The notes below the pieces were generated by a model that was not told the origin of the DNA, made no database searches, and worked only from the letters and a program-made list of their open reading frames with translations. Below, one piece after another: positions 41,754-50,158 of a DNA stretch of 64,000 nt (positions within the stretch are counted from its first letter, which is position 1; each line of letters opens with the position of its first letter). This DNA comes from Novosphingobium sp. FKTRR1 (GTDB lineage: Bacteria > Pseudomonadota > Alphaproteobacteria > Sphingomonadales > Sphingomonadaceae): contig NZ_JAIZDA010000010.1 of NCBI RefSeq assembly GCF_020404405.1, positions 1 to 64,000 on the forward strand. Reading direction: 5' to 3'. A program made the position numbers and the translations under genes.

Positions 41754-42164
41754 TTAGCGGGCGGGTGCAACCAGTCGCAACATGGCGAGCGGCCGCTCTG
41801 CACCAGCCTTGTTCAATACCGTGTCGGCCTGATCGCGCACATGCGATTCGCACTTGCGCGCACCGGCATTGTAAAAGCCCGGCAGATCGCCTTCATCCCC
41901 GGTCACGCTGCACAGCTGGCTGGCAGCCCAGGCGACGCGGTGCTCTGCGGCGGAACGACCACCTGCAGTAGTGAGATCGAGGTCGGTGAAGCTGACCTTG
42001 GTGGAATAGCGACCTTGCCGGTCAGGACCATAAACCACCGTTCGGCCATCCTGATGACCATTGCCGACGACGGCAATCTGGGCATCGGCGCTCTTGGGCG
42101 ACTGCGCGAACGCAGCCCCCGGAAAAAGCGCGAGACACACGGCAGCAAGAGCGATGCGGTTCAT
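41754..42164 (-). CDS. UrcA family protein
   Basis: 136 residues: signal peptide (RIALAAVCLALFPGAAFA), then the UrcA core with VSFTDLDLTTAGGRSAAEHRV and two Cys (SQLCSVTG and ARKCESHV) likely to form a disulfide. UrcA proteins are small periplasmic proteins of unknown function, abundant in sphingomonads and relatives and often near TonB-dependent receptors, as here. AAGGAG upstream fixes the start. A perfect inverted repeat at 42223-42237 lies about 60 bases upstream of the start. Confidence 0.85.
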   Translation of the reverse strand: MNRIALAAVCLALFPGAAFAQSPKSADAQIAVVGNGHQDGRTVVYGPDRQGRYSTKVSFTDLDLTTAGGRSAAEHRVAWAASQLCSVTGDEGDLPGFYNAGARKCESHVRDQADTVLNKAGAERPLAMLRLVAPAR

Positions 42165-42222
42165 GGTCGTCTCTCCTTCTCGTGCCGGGCCGATTGATGC
42201 CGGTCCGGTTTGTTGCAATTTG

Positions 42223-42237
42223 ATGACATAGTGTCAT
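42223..42237. promoter_or_regulatory. Palindromic operator candidate upstream of the UrcA gene
   Basis: ATGACA-TAG-TGTCAT: a perfect 6-bp inverted repeat with a 3-base spacer, size and symmetry of a dimeric repressor site (MarR- or TetR-like). It lies 59-73 bases before the UrcA start codon, where a promoter is expected. Confidence 0.5.
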
Positions 42238-42386
42238 TTAAATGAAACAAAGCGCAAGAGGTTTCCGCCCTGCGTAATTTTTCCGTCATGAATGAACTGC
42301 TTGGCCACGCGATCAAACGACCGCGTCCGCGCGTTTGCGGGGTGCCGGCGCTTCGAAATGCAGGCGAGATGCGGGTGACCGGGCCG

Positions 42387-44747
42387 CTATTGCCGGGCGC
42401 GGAAGGTCAACCCGAACATGCGCGGGTCGCTCGGCGTGCCAAGGATCAGGCCCGAATTGCCCGCCTGTATGGTCAGGTTCTGGATGTAGTTGGCGTTGAA
42501 CAGGTTGCGTGCGAACACCGCCACCTCGATCCCTGAATCGAGCCGATAGCCGATGCTGGCGTTGGTCAGATTGTACCTGTCGATCCAGGTGTATCGGGAC
42601 AGCGAGGGGTCGCCGTAGTACCCACCTCGCCAGTTGCTGTCGGCATGCAGGACCAGTGCGCCCTTGCCCACCGGTATCGTCCAGTCGCCACCCAGCGACT
42701 CGGTCCAGCGCGGAAGTCCCGCCAGCCGCCTTCCGGTCAGATCGCAGGCAGTGGTGGCGCTGGTCTGCACTTCCAGCGGGCAAGGCCCCGCAGGATAGTC
42801 GCTGTAAGTGCCCTTGGCATAGGCCAGCGCGCCCGTCAGGACGAGATCACCCAGCCGCAGCGCCGCATCGGCTTCCACGCCCTTCACCGTCACTTCGGGA
42901 ATGTTCGACAAGTATCCGCGCAAGGCCACCGTCTGGCTGGAATCGACGATGGTCGCCTGGAAATTGGCCACTATGGAGCGATAGGCCGCCAGATTGAACG
43001 TCAACCGGTGGTCTAGCGCCTGCGCCTTGACCCCGAACTCGAACGTCTCGTGGCGTTCGGGCTTGATCACCGCAGTCGCCAGCACCGGGCTGTTTGCGGC
43101 ATCGAGCGGCAGGCCCGACATGTTGATCCCGCCCGACTTGAAGCCGCGCGCATAGCTGCCATAGGCCATAACGCTGTCCGTCGCCTGCCACGCCAGATTG
43201 GCACGGCCCGACAGGCTGCCGTCGCTGTCATGCGCGGTATAGGACTGCGGACGGAGCACCGACAGCTTCGCGTTGTTCAAGGCCGTGCTGCTGGTCGCAA
43301 TCCCGCCCGACACGGTGGTGTCGTACGCACCGTCCTTCACCTCTTGCGTATAGCGCAAGCCGCCGGTCAGCGTCAGCCGTGGTACGATCCGCCAGTTGGC
43401 CTCGGCAAACGCGGCATAGCTGTCGGTGACGAAACGGGTGTCACCGCTCTGGCCATAGCCATCGAGCAGATTGGCCGGCACCAGTGTGGCATTGGCCCCG
43501 GTGGTCTTTCCGATCAGCCACGGCGCGGCATAGGCACCATAGATCGAGATCGGATGACCGACCAGCTTTTGCCGGAAGTAGTAGAGCCCGGCGACGTAAC
43601 TCAGTGTGTGCTCGCCGTTGGATGCGATGCGCAGTTCCTGACTGTACTGATCCTGTCGTGAAGGGATGTGCTGGCTCAACTGGATCGGCAGGCCGGTGTA
43701 GTCGCGATCGTTGGCGGCATCCCAGTTCCAGAACCGCCAGGCGCTGATCGAGGTGATCGTGGCACCCCCGACATTCCAGTCGGCGGTGCCGCTGATACCG
43801 CCTTCATTGGTGTTCACGCCCAGATCGGCATCGATATCGGTCAACCGATCATAGGGATTGGTGCTGGGCGGCGCATAGTGTGCTGCGGCCGCCATCGCAG
43901 CGTACTGGCGCGAGGCCGGGCGCAGGCTGGTTCCGACACGCAGATAGACTTGCGTGCAGCAGTTGCTGTCGAAGTTGGCGTAATCGGCAATCAGCCGGAA
44001 ACGGAAACTGCTCGAAGGCTGCAACAGCAACTGGCCGCGAACCGCCTGATTGTCGATGCCGTTGTGATCCCGCCCGCTGACCACGTTGTGAATCACCCCG
44101 TCGCGCCGGGTGGCCAGTCCCGACAGGCGATAGGCGACTGTATCGCCGATCAGCGCGCCGGTGGCCGAAGCCTTGGCCTGCAGGAAGTTGCGCTCGCCAT
44201 AGCTCACTTCCTCGCTCGCCCCGGCGGTGAAGCTGGGCGTGCGGCTGACGATGTTGATCGCACCTGCCGTGGTATTCTTGCCAAACAAGGTGCCTTGCGG
44301 TCCGCGCAGCACCTCGATCCGGTCTATATCGCTGAAATCGAAAGCCGCCGTCGCCGGGCGCGCATGATAGACGCCGTCGACATAGAACCCGACGCCCGGC
44401 TCCAGCCCGTCGTTCGCCTGGCTTACCGCAACCACGCTCGACCCCAGCCCGCGTATGGTGAAGGCGGTGTTGCGCGGATTGGCCGAAGAGTAGTTCAGCG
44501 CCGGAACCAGCGTGGTCAGCGCCTGCGTGTTGATGGTGTATGACCGATCGAGCAAGTCGCCGCTGACCACCGAAATGGCGGCGGGAACCTTCTGCGCGTC
44601 CTCTGGACGATGGCGCGCCGTAACGATGATCGGGCCATCGATCGCCGCTGCTGCGGTGTCCGGGGCCGCTTGTGCCTGGACAGGCATAGCCGCCAGCCCT
44701 GCCCCCAGAATGGAGTTGACCAGCGTGCCGCGAAAGATTGCGCGCAT
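42387..44747 (-). CDS. TonB-dependent outer-membrane receptor, probably molybdenum-regulated
   Basis: 786 residues. Signal peptide, then a plug domain (IIVTARHRPEDAQKVPAAIS, TAFTIRGLGSS, and VEVLRGPQGTLFGKNT-type block reading IEVLRGPQGTLFGKNTTAG), then a 22-strand barrel ending near FGLTFRARQ. It moves a ligand across the outer membrane with energy from TonB-ExbBD. No N-terminal signalling domain is present. The start has GGGGGAA 5 bases upstream. What is special is the promoter: a Mo-box-like palindrome at 44783-44810 overlaps the likely -10. This suggests repression by a ModE/MopA-type regulator when molybdate is plentiful, and a ligand containing molybdenum. That ligand is an inference; the barrel itself says nothing clear. 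Confidence 0.9.
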   Translation of the reverse strand: MRAIFRGTLVNSILGAGLAAMPVQAQAAPDTAAAAIDGPIIVTARHRPEDAQKVPAAISVVSGDLLDRSYTINTQALTTLVPALNYSSANPRNTAFTIRGLGSSVVAVSQANDGLEPGVGFYVDGVYHARPATAAFDFSDIDRIEVLRGPQGTLFGKNTTAGAINIVSRTPSFTAGASEEVSYGERNFLQAKASATGALIGDTVAYRLSGLATRRDGVIHNVVSGRDHNGIDNQAVRGQLLLQPSSSFRFRLIADYANFDSNCCTQVYLRVGTSLRPASRQYAAMAAAAHYAPPSTNPYDRLTDIDADLGVNTNEGGISGTADWNVGGATITSISAWRFWNWDAANDRDYTGLPIQLSQHIPSRQDQYSQELRIASNGEHTLSYVAGLYYFRQKLVGHPISIYGAYAAPWLIGKTTGANATLVPANLLDGYGQSGDTRFVTDSYAAFAEANWRIVPRLTLTGGLRYTQEVKDGAYDTTVSGGIATSSTALNNAKLSVLRPQSYTAHDSDGSLSGRANLAWQATDSVMAYGSYARGFKSGGINMSGLPLDAANSPVLATAVIKPERHETFEFGVKAQALDHRLTFNLAAYRSIVANFQATIVDSSQTVALRGYLSNIPEVTVKGVEADAALRLGDLVLTGALAYAKGTYSDYPAGPCPLEVQTSATTACDLTGRRLAGLPRWTESLGGDWTIPVGKGALVLHADSNWRGGYYGDPSLSRYTWIDRYNLTNASIGYRLDSGIEVAVFARNLFNANYIQNLTIQAGNSGLILGTPSDPRMFGLTFRARQ

Positions 44748-44782
44748 TATGTTCCCCCGATGATGCAAATGGTGCGAGACGA

Positions 44783-44810
44783 ATCGCTATATACGATCAT
44801 ATATAGCCAA
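44783..44810. promoter_or_regulatory. Mo-box-like ModE operator
   Basis: Left half ATCGCTATATA (44783-44793), six bases, right half TATATAGCCAA (44800-44810). The inner 8 bases form a perfect inverted repeat. The consensus I recall for ModE/MopA Mo-boxes is ATCGCTATATA, N6, TATATAACGAT: the left half matches 11 of 11, the spacer is exact and the right half matches 8 of 11. It is 36-63 bases upstream of the TonB receptor start. Confidence 0.6.
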
Positions 44811-44825
44811 GCCCTCGGGTCGCAA
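44798..44825 (-). promoter_or_regulatory. Promoter of the TonB-dependent receptor, overlapping the Mo-box
   Basis: Minus strand: -35 TTGCGA (44825-44820), 16-base spacer, -10 TATATG (44803-44798). The -10 lies within the right arm of the palindrome, the arrangement expected for repression by occlusion. Confidence 0.45.
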
Positions 44826-44907
44826 GTCCACGCCCCATCCCCACCCCCATGGCCTTGCGCCCGAGGGCAACAGACGCCACTCTGCCGCTGGCCCGACTGG
44901 AGTGCAG

Positions 44908-45798
44908 ATGGTGGTGACAGGATCGGCCAACATGCAGTGCGTGGCCGCAGTAACGGCGCTGATTGCAGATGCGCTCGCCGGTTCGCCGCAGCGCTTGCTG
45001 GTGATCGGCATCGCGGGTGCGCAAGGCTCGGGCAAGTCGACGCTTGCCGGGGCAGTTGCCGCGCGCCTGAACGCGCAAGGAACCGCTACAGCGGCACTAT
45101 CGCTCGACGACCTTTACCTTACCCGCAGCGAACGGCTGGAACTGGCCGCGCGCGAGCATCCGTTGCTGGCAACACGCGGCGTGCCCGGCACCCATGATGC
45201 GGCACTGGGTCTGGCCACGATCGCCGCGCTCGAACGGGGCGAAGCGGTGCCCCTGCCGCGCTTCGACAAGGCGCGCGATGACCGTCGGCCTGCCGATGAC
45301 TGGCCGCTCGCGCACCCGCGAACGCAAGTTCTGTTGTTCGAGGGCTGGTGCATCGGTGCTAGGCCGCAAACCCCATCCGAGCTTGCATTGCCGGCCAACA
45401 AATTGGAAGCCGACGAGGACCGGGACGGGCGCTGGCGGGGCTATGCCAATGCCGCGCTCGCCGGTGACTATGCGCGGCTTTTCGCGCGAATCGACCGGCT
45501 CGTGTTGTTGGCTGCTCCGGGGTTCGAGGTCGTCGCGCGCTGGCGGGGCGAACAGGAAGCCGCCTTGCGCGCTGCAAGCGTTTCAGCCGCGCCCACGGCA
45601 TCGGACACGGATGGATCGGCGGAGACGCGAGGGCTGCTCGATGCTGCCCAGTTGCGCCGCTTCATCGCCCATTATGAGCGGATCACCCGCGCGATGCTGG
45701 CCGAAATGCCATCACGCGCGGACTTGCTGATCCGGCTTGGCGCCAACCGCGAGGTGCTGGCGATCACCGGCAGGCAGGGGCGCCTGCCGTTCGCATGA
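44908..45798 (+). CDS. P-loop kinase, D-glycerate 3-kinase-like
   Basis: About 296 residues. Walker A GAQGSGKST at residues 37-45 follows IGI; LSLDDLYLTRSERLELA contains the acidic pair typical of the PRK/pantothenate/glycerate kinase group; RGVPGTHD and LFEGWCIG are shared with plant and yeast glycerate 3-kinases. It probably phosphorylates glycerate to 3-phosphoglycerate; a related small-molecule substrate is possible. GGAG 5 bases before 44908 supports that start; a GTG two codons earlier is also in frame. It diverges from the TonB receptor, so the Mo-box lies in their shared upstream region, but no functional link is evident. Confidence 0.8.
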   Translation: MVVTGSANMQCVAAVTALIADALAGSPQRLLVIGIAGAQGSGKSTLAGAVAARLNAQGTATAALSLDDLYLTRSERLELAAREHPLLATRGVPGTHDAALGLATIAALERGEAVPLPRFDKARDDRRPADDWPLAHPRTQVLLFEGWCIGARPQTPSELALPANKLEADEDRDGRWRGYANAALAGDYARLFARIDRLVLLAAPGFEVVARWRGEQEAALRAASVSAAPTASDTDGSAETRGLLDAAQLRRFIAHYERITRAMLAEMPSRADLLIRLGANREVLAITGRQGRLPFA

Positions 45799-45855
45799 CG
45801 GCGGCATGATGGCCGCATGACGGCCGAGGGCCTGCCCCTCGGCCGCACCCCATGC

Positions 45856-46431
45856 CTATTCCGCCGCGTGGAGGAACGGGCTGGGCATGACAATCTGCGC
45901 GCTGGCACCGTCAGGAATGACCCGCCGTAACGACGCAAGCATGCCAAGCAGGAAGCCGTCCATCGCCTCCAATCCGCGCTCGGTCAGATAGACGAACGTG
46001 CGCCGCCCGTCGCGGCCATCGTCCTCGCGCGCCACAAGTCCGCGCGACTCGAGAATGCGCAGCCAGCGCAGCGCAGTGGTCGGCGGCACATCGGCGCCGA
46101 TACACGCGCTGGTAGTGGGGACGCGGCGTCCTTCGCGCGTGGCGGCATAAAGATCGAGCAGGATGTCCCAGGTCGGCTCGCCGAACAAGTCGGACGACAG
46201 ATGCCGCCCACGCCGCCGCCGGGCGACATAGAGTTCGCGCGCCAGCGCGACGGTCACAGAATGTTGTGCATCGCCCACTGTCGAACCACCGCCATCACCT
46301 TGCGCACAAGCTTTGGAGCGCGCGCGCCGACCGCTACCAGTCGTCGGCGTCGATGCAAACACCTCGGACTCCACGCAGTCTTGCTCTGCAGACTGGGGTA
46401 CGGGCACAGATCGCAAATGCCGTACGGTCAT
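45856..46431 (-). CDS. Winged-helix DNA-binding protein, MarR-like
   Basis: 191 residues. The last 110 or so form a winged helix: GEPTWDILLDLYAATREG, the recognition region DVPPTTALRWLRILESRGLV, and the wing REDDGRDGRRTFVYLT. The N-terminal 75 residues are polar with no clear fold. It resembles MarR/PadR-like regulators found as orphans in sphingomonads. It has no Mop/TOBE domain and is not a ModE, so it is not an obvious reader of the Mo-box. AAGGAG 7 bases upstream fixes the start. It follows the membrane protein gene at 46460 by 28 bases on the same strand. Confidence 0.75.
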   Translation of the reverse strand: MTVRHLRSVPVPQSAEQDCVESEVFASTPTTGSGRRARSKACAQGDGGGSTVGDAQHSVTVALARELYVARRRRGRHLSSDLFGEPTWDILLDLYAATREGRRVPTTSACIGADVPPTTALRWLRILESRGLVAREDDGRDGRRTFVYLTERGLEAMDGFLLGMLASLRRVIPDGASAQIVMPSPFLHAAE

Positions 46432-46459
46432 CCTTGGACTCCTTGGTTGTGGATGGCCG

Positions 46460-46906
46460 TCAATCGAGCCTCCATGCGTGGTAACGTCCCGCCCGCTGAC
46501 GGCGTTGAATATGGGCAACAGTCCCCAGCGCGAGGGCCAGAACCTGCAGCAAGAACGGCAATTGGGTGATCGTCCAGTAGGCCTTGCGCACCATCTGGCC
46601 GTCGATGGACTTCGCAAGATGCCCTGTGAGCACGACACCTTGAGCAGCGCAGGCCAAAAGCGGCCAGCCGCGATTGGCGCGCAAGGCGACCCACAAAAGC
46701 GTGACGAACGCCCATATGTCGATCACCGCATGGCCAGGATTGACCGAAAACCATTCGACATTGCCGAATGCGGCGTGATTTCCGGCATCCAGCGCAAACG
46801 TTGCAAAAAGAATCCCCGCAACCAGCCGCTCCGGCTCGTCGCCCTTGCGAACGGCGAGCAACACCGACACCAGCAGCAAGATGCGCGAAAGCCAGACGAT
46901 CAGCAT
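46460..46906 (-). CDS. Four-span membrane protein of unknown function
   Basis: 148 residues with about four hydrophobic segments (LSRILLLVSVLLAV; VAGILFATFALDAG; AVIDIWAFVTLLWVAL; LPFLLQVLALALGTVAHI). The short loops carry several His, Asp and Asn. I do not recognise a family. It is upstream of, and in the same orientation as, the winged-helix gene, so the two may be an operon. The ribosome binding site is weak. Confidence 0.6.
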   Translation of the reverse strand: MLIVWLSRILLLVSVLLAVRKGDEPERLVAGILFATFALDAGNHAAFGNVEWFSVNPGHAVIDIWAFVTLLWVALRANRGWPLLACAAQGVVLTGHLAKSIDGQMVRKAYWTITQLPFLLQVLALALGTVAHIQRRQRAGRYHAWRLD

Positions 46907-47189
46907 CGCTCATCGCCACCGTCCGCAGCATGCGCCCATCAAGCTCATGCTGCGCGGATTGGGGGTTTGCTTGCGACGCGGTGCAGGTCGCTCCACGTCA
47001 GCGCCTGCCGAGGTTTGGTCAGTCACCGCAAAGCTTCCAGGCCGATGAACGGCGCAGCGTTGGCCAAGCGCATCTGTGCGGCATCCCCCGTCATCCCTGT
47101 CGCCGCCTCAATGTCGCCACTTCAACCTCCAAACCGCAGAATGCCCCCCGACACCCGCGTATGCTTGATCGAAATTGCTGGCAGACCGA

Positions 47190-47963
47190 TCAGCGCCCAC
47201 TCATGTCCGACAACTGCGCGATCATCGCGAGGCTGCCCAGCATGATCAGGATCAGGGACGCAGCGATAAGCGCGATCGCGCTCAGTCGCACCAGCGTGCC
47301 GTTCGGTCCGTCAAACAATTCCGGGAGGACACGATGGTATTGCCCAGTCGAGATACCCGCTTCTGCCCGCTCCATTGGCAACGGACCTTTGCGGCCATCC
47401 TGTGGGGGCTGTGTTCCCGTCGGGGGCGCCACCATGTCTTCCTGAGTTCCGACCTGCCCGGCGCTTGCTGCCTCCACGATACGGGATAACCCATATACGG
47501 ATCGTTCGTATATCGCCTGATCAGATTGAATCGGCTGCAAAACTTCACGCTCGGCCAGCAGCCGCCGATAGACCTGGGCCACTTCTCCACGCGTCGCCAC
47601 GTTCAGTTTGGCGCGCGCGAACATGATGCGCTGATCTACGGTATGTGGCGAAATTCCGAGCAGCCGGGAAATCTCTTTCGATGTCCGGTGTTCGATGAGC
47701 AGATCGAGCACTTCACGCTGTTTTGCCGTGAGTGATTCGAGCAGGCTTGGCGATGACTCCTCCCGAGTATCGGCCGGCGGAGGAGCGAGCGCCAGGACTT
47801 CTTCCGGCCCGCTAAGCTGCCGGGCCGCAGCCGGCTGGATCTTGCCTCCCGGCGGAAGCGAAGACTCCTGCCTTCGCAGGATTCGCCAGCGACCGGACTG
47901 GCTGAGACTGATCGACAACCAATCGAGTTTGGCGTCGTTCGGTTTCCTCACCCTGCGCGTCAT
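47190..47963 (-). CDS. LuxR-type HTH protein with C-terminal membrane anchor
   Basis: About 257 residues from the start at 47963. A LuxR/GerE helix-turn-helix lies near the middle (LTAKQREVLDLLIEHRTSKE, then RLLGISPHTVDQRIMFARAKL). A linker follows, then one membrane span at the C-terminus (LVRLSAIALIAASLILIMLG). There is no receiver or autoinducer domain. It would be a membrane-tethered DNA-binding protein. AGGG lies just before the chosen Met; the frame stays open to 48266 but that part is Ala/Pro/Arg-rich and not domain-like. It is divergent from the two-component pair and type I exporter, which it may regulate. Confidence 0.7.
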   Translation of the reverse strand: MTRRVRKPNDAKLDWLSISLSQSGRWRILRRQESSLPPGGKIQPAAARQLSGPEEVLALAPPPADTREESSPSLLESLTAKQREVLDLLIEHRTSKEISRLLGISPHTVDQRIMFARAKLNVATRGEVAQVYRRLLAEREVLQPIQSDQAIYERSVYGLSRIVEAASAGQVGTQEDMVAPPTGTQPPQDGRKGPLPMERAEAGISTGQYHRVLPELFDGPNGTLVRLSAIALIAASLILIMLGSLAMIAQLSDMSGR

Positions 47964-48475
47964 TCGCCCTGCCGCACATCTTGCCGCACGCCTTGCGGCA
48001 ACCCTTGCCCGGCACAAGACGGGCGGCGCGGGCGGCGGCTTAGCGGGCTTCACAGATGGATTGCCAGAAACTTGCCGACTTGGAAGGCTCAGGCCCAAGC
48101 TATTCGGACCGAAGGCGCTCAGAGAAGCCGAATCAACACCCTGACCGTCGGAATCCGACGCTTCCACGATGCCGACAGCCCGCCGGCCCGACGCCGCAGC
48201 CGTCGGCCTCCCATCATTTGCAGCAACCATTTTGCCCCCCAGAAACCGTTTGCGGTTTCCGCCCAATTCACACCATCATCTCCGGCCCAAGGGGATGATG
48301 GCATCGCTACCCGTTTTTTAGATGCTGCCACTATCTTTCAGCAACTCAGGCAAGAATGGTCCAATCCGGCGATGATCGCAAGAGGGATGATCGAACACCA
48401 CCATTTCGGCGGGAAGCCATGCCGCGGTAGACCGCGTTCGGCAGTGGGCGCTTTGCAGGCAAGGAGGCCTGGCAC
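47964..48475. promoter_or_regulatory. Divergent region between the anchored LuxR gene and the sensor kinase
   Basis: 512 bases. The LuxR-type frame remains open for its first 303 bases, so the real gene may be longer. The rest (48267-48475) has no gene and ends with AGGAGG, 8 bases before the GTG start of the sensor kinase. Confidence 0.45.
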
Positions 48476-50158
48476 GTGACCGAAACCATGACCGAGAAGA
48501 AACCCGAATCGGGTCGGCGCAAATTCAACCGCAAAAGCGGACGGGTTCTGGCGACAAGCCGGGTACTGATCGCCGTCGCATTCCTGCTGGCGCTTGCGCT
48601 GGATCCGACTCAACCGGCCAGAAATCCTCATCTTTGCTATGGATTCCTGATCGGCTATCTTGCGTGGTCGCTGCTGCTCATGGCGATCGCCTGGTGCAGT
48701 TGGTGGCACGACTTCCGCCTGGCGGGCATCGTCCACGTGACCGACATCGCCTCGTTTCTGGCCGCCGTCTATTTCACCGAAACCAGCAACGGGGAATTCA
48801 TCAGCCCGTTCACGGCGTTCGCGGTGTTCCTGCTGATCAATGCGACGATCAGGTGGGGTTGGAACGGGATTGTCGGCACGGCGCTGATATTGCTGCTGTC
48901 GAACGGGTTGGCCGCCGCTTTCCTGGTCGCATACGGATATGATGTGGACCCATACCGCTTCGCGCGGCGCCAGACTTACATGGTACTGCTCTCGATCATG
49001 CTCACTTGGCTGGGTTCCGATCGACGCGGCCGGCCCCCGCTTGCCCTGCCCGAGCCGCCCGGCATTCCGGGCGAGCGCCGCGTACAGGTTATGAGCGGCG
49101 CTTTGGCCTATGCCCGCCACTCCATCGGGGCCGGCGGGGCGGCAATCGCTTTGGCGCAGGACGAGGAACCGTGGGTCGATGTGATGCGCGACGACGACGG
49201 TGCCGTGATCCACACAAGGATCGGCCCCGGCCCGTTGGCCGACAGCCTTGCCAGCCGGGATTGCGCCGCGACCCTGTTCGACCGGCGGCGTGGCCGCGCG
49301 ATCGTGGCCCGCACGGATAGCCGCCACGAAACACGTAAGGGGCTGGTCGAAATCGGTCTGGCCGCCCATTGCAACGTCGACACGGGACTTCTGGTCCCGA
49401 TCTGCTCTGCGGCCGGTAAAGGAGTGCTGTTGCTTTGGGACATCGCCGACGTATGCGTCGATGATCTTGGTGAAGCGACCGGACTGGCGCGCGAGATCGG
49501 CCTCGCGCTTGATCGCGAGGAAATGGCCGCCTTGGCGCAGTCAGCGGCGGTTGCGGGCGTCCGCAATGCGCTTGCGCGGGACTTGCATGACAGCGTGGCG
49601 CAGTTCCTGGCCGGAACCCAGTTCCGCCTGGAAGCCCTGCGCCGCTGGCTGCGAGAGGGGCGTGACCCCGACCCCGAAATAATCGCGATGAAGGATGCCT
49701 TGCGCCATGAACAGGGCCAACTGCGCGCGATGATCGAGCGCTTGCGGCTTGGCGAAAGTGGCGATCGCGGCACCGACCTTGTTGCCGAACTGGCCGCGCT
49801 GACCGATGAACTGGGCCACCACTGGCGCATCATCACGAAGCTTGACGCGACGCCCGGCCAGCTCGTCGCACCGATCGCTCTGACTTACGAATTGCGTCAG
49901 GTCGTGCGCGAAGCGGTAGCCAACGCCGTCCGCCACGGTGGCTGCAGTCAGGTCTCCGTCGCGGTGACGCGCGATGAACGCGATGCCCTGCGCCTATCGA
50001 TCAGTGACGATGGCCGCGGATTTTCCGACGAATGTGCGAAAATGCGCCCGCGCTCGATCAGCGAGCGTGTCGAGGCACTGGGCGGACGTCTCCAAATTTG
50101 CCATGGACATCCCGGCGCACGACTTGAAATCCAAATTCCGGTAAGGCTGACGACATGA
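48476..50158 (+). CDS. NarL-type sensor histidine kinase
   Basis: 560 residues. About six membrane segments occupy residues 25-180, followed by a GAF-like linker. A HisKA_3 domain carries the phospho-acceptor His371 (ARDLHDSVAQFLAG), then come an N-box (REAVANAVRHGG) and a G-box (SDDGRGF) of the ATPase domain. A GTG start is well supported by AGGAGG 8 bases upstream. It overlaps the response regulator gene by ATGA. No periplasmic loop of size is present, so it likely senses a signal in or at the membrane. It lies just upstream of the type I exporter. Confidence 0.92.
   Translation: MTETMTEKKPESGRRKFNRKSGRVLATSRVLIAVAFLLALALDPTQPARNPHLCYGFLIGYLAWSLLLMAIAWCSWWHDFRLAGIVHVTDIASFLAAVYFTETSNGEFISPFTAFAVFLLINATIRWGWNGIVGTALILLLSNGLAAAFLVAYGYDVDPYRFARRQTYMVLLSIMLTWLGSDRRGRPPLALPEPPGIPGERRVQVMSGALAYARHSIGAGGAAIALAQDEEPWVDVMRDDDGAVIHTRIGPGPLADSLASRDCAATLFDRRRGRAIVARTDSRHETRKGLVEIGLAAHCNVDTGLLVPICSAAGKGVLLLWDIADVCVDDLGEATGLAREIGLALDREEMAALAQSAAVAGVRNALARDLHDSVAQFLAGTQFRLEALRRWLREGRDPDPEIIAMKDALRHEQGQLRAMIERLRLGESGDRGTDLVAELAALTDELGHHWRIITKLDATPGQLVAPIALTYELRQVVREAVANAVRHGGCSQVSVAVTRDERDALRLSISDDGRGFSDECAKMRPRSISERVEALGGRLQICHGHPGARLEIQIPVRLTT

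Noticed and set aside
45856..46431. Winged-helix protein as the ModE that reads the Mo-box
   Set aside because: It has no Mop/TOBE domain and its helix pattern is MarR-like, so it is not ModE.
47964..48266. Longer version of the anchored LuxR-type protein
   Set aside because: Not excluded, but the extra 101 residues are Ala/Pro/Arg-rich and lack a fold; AGGG precedes the downstream Met.
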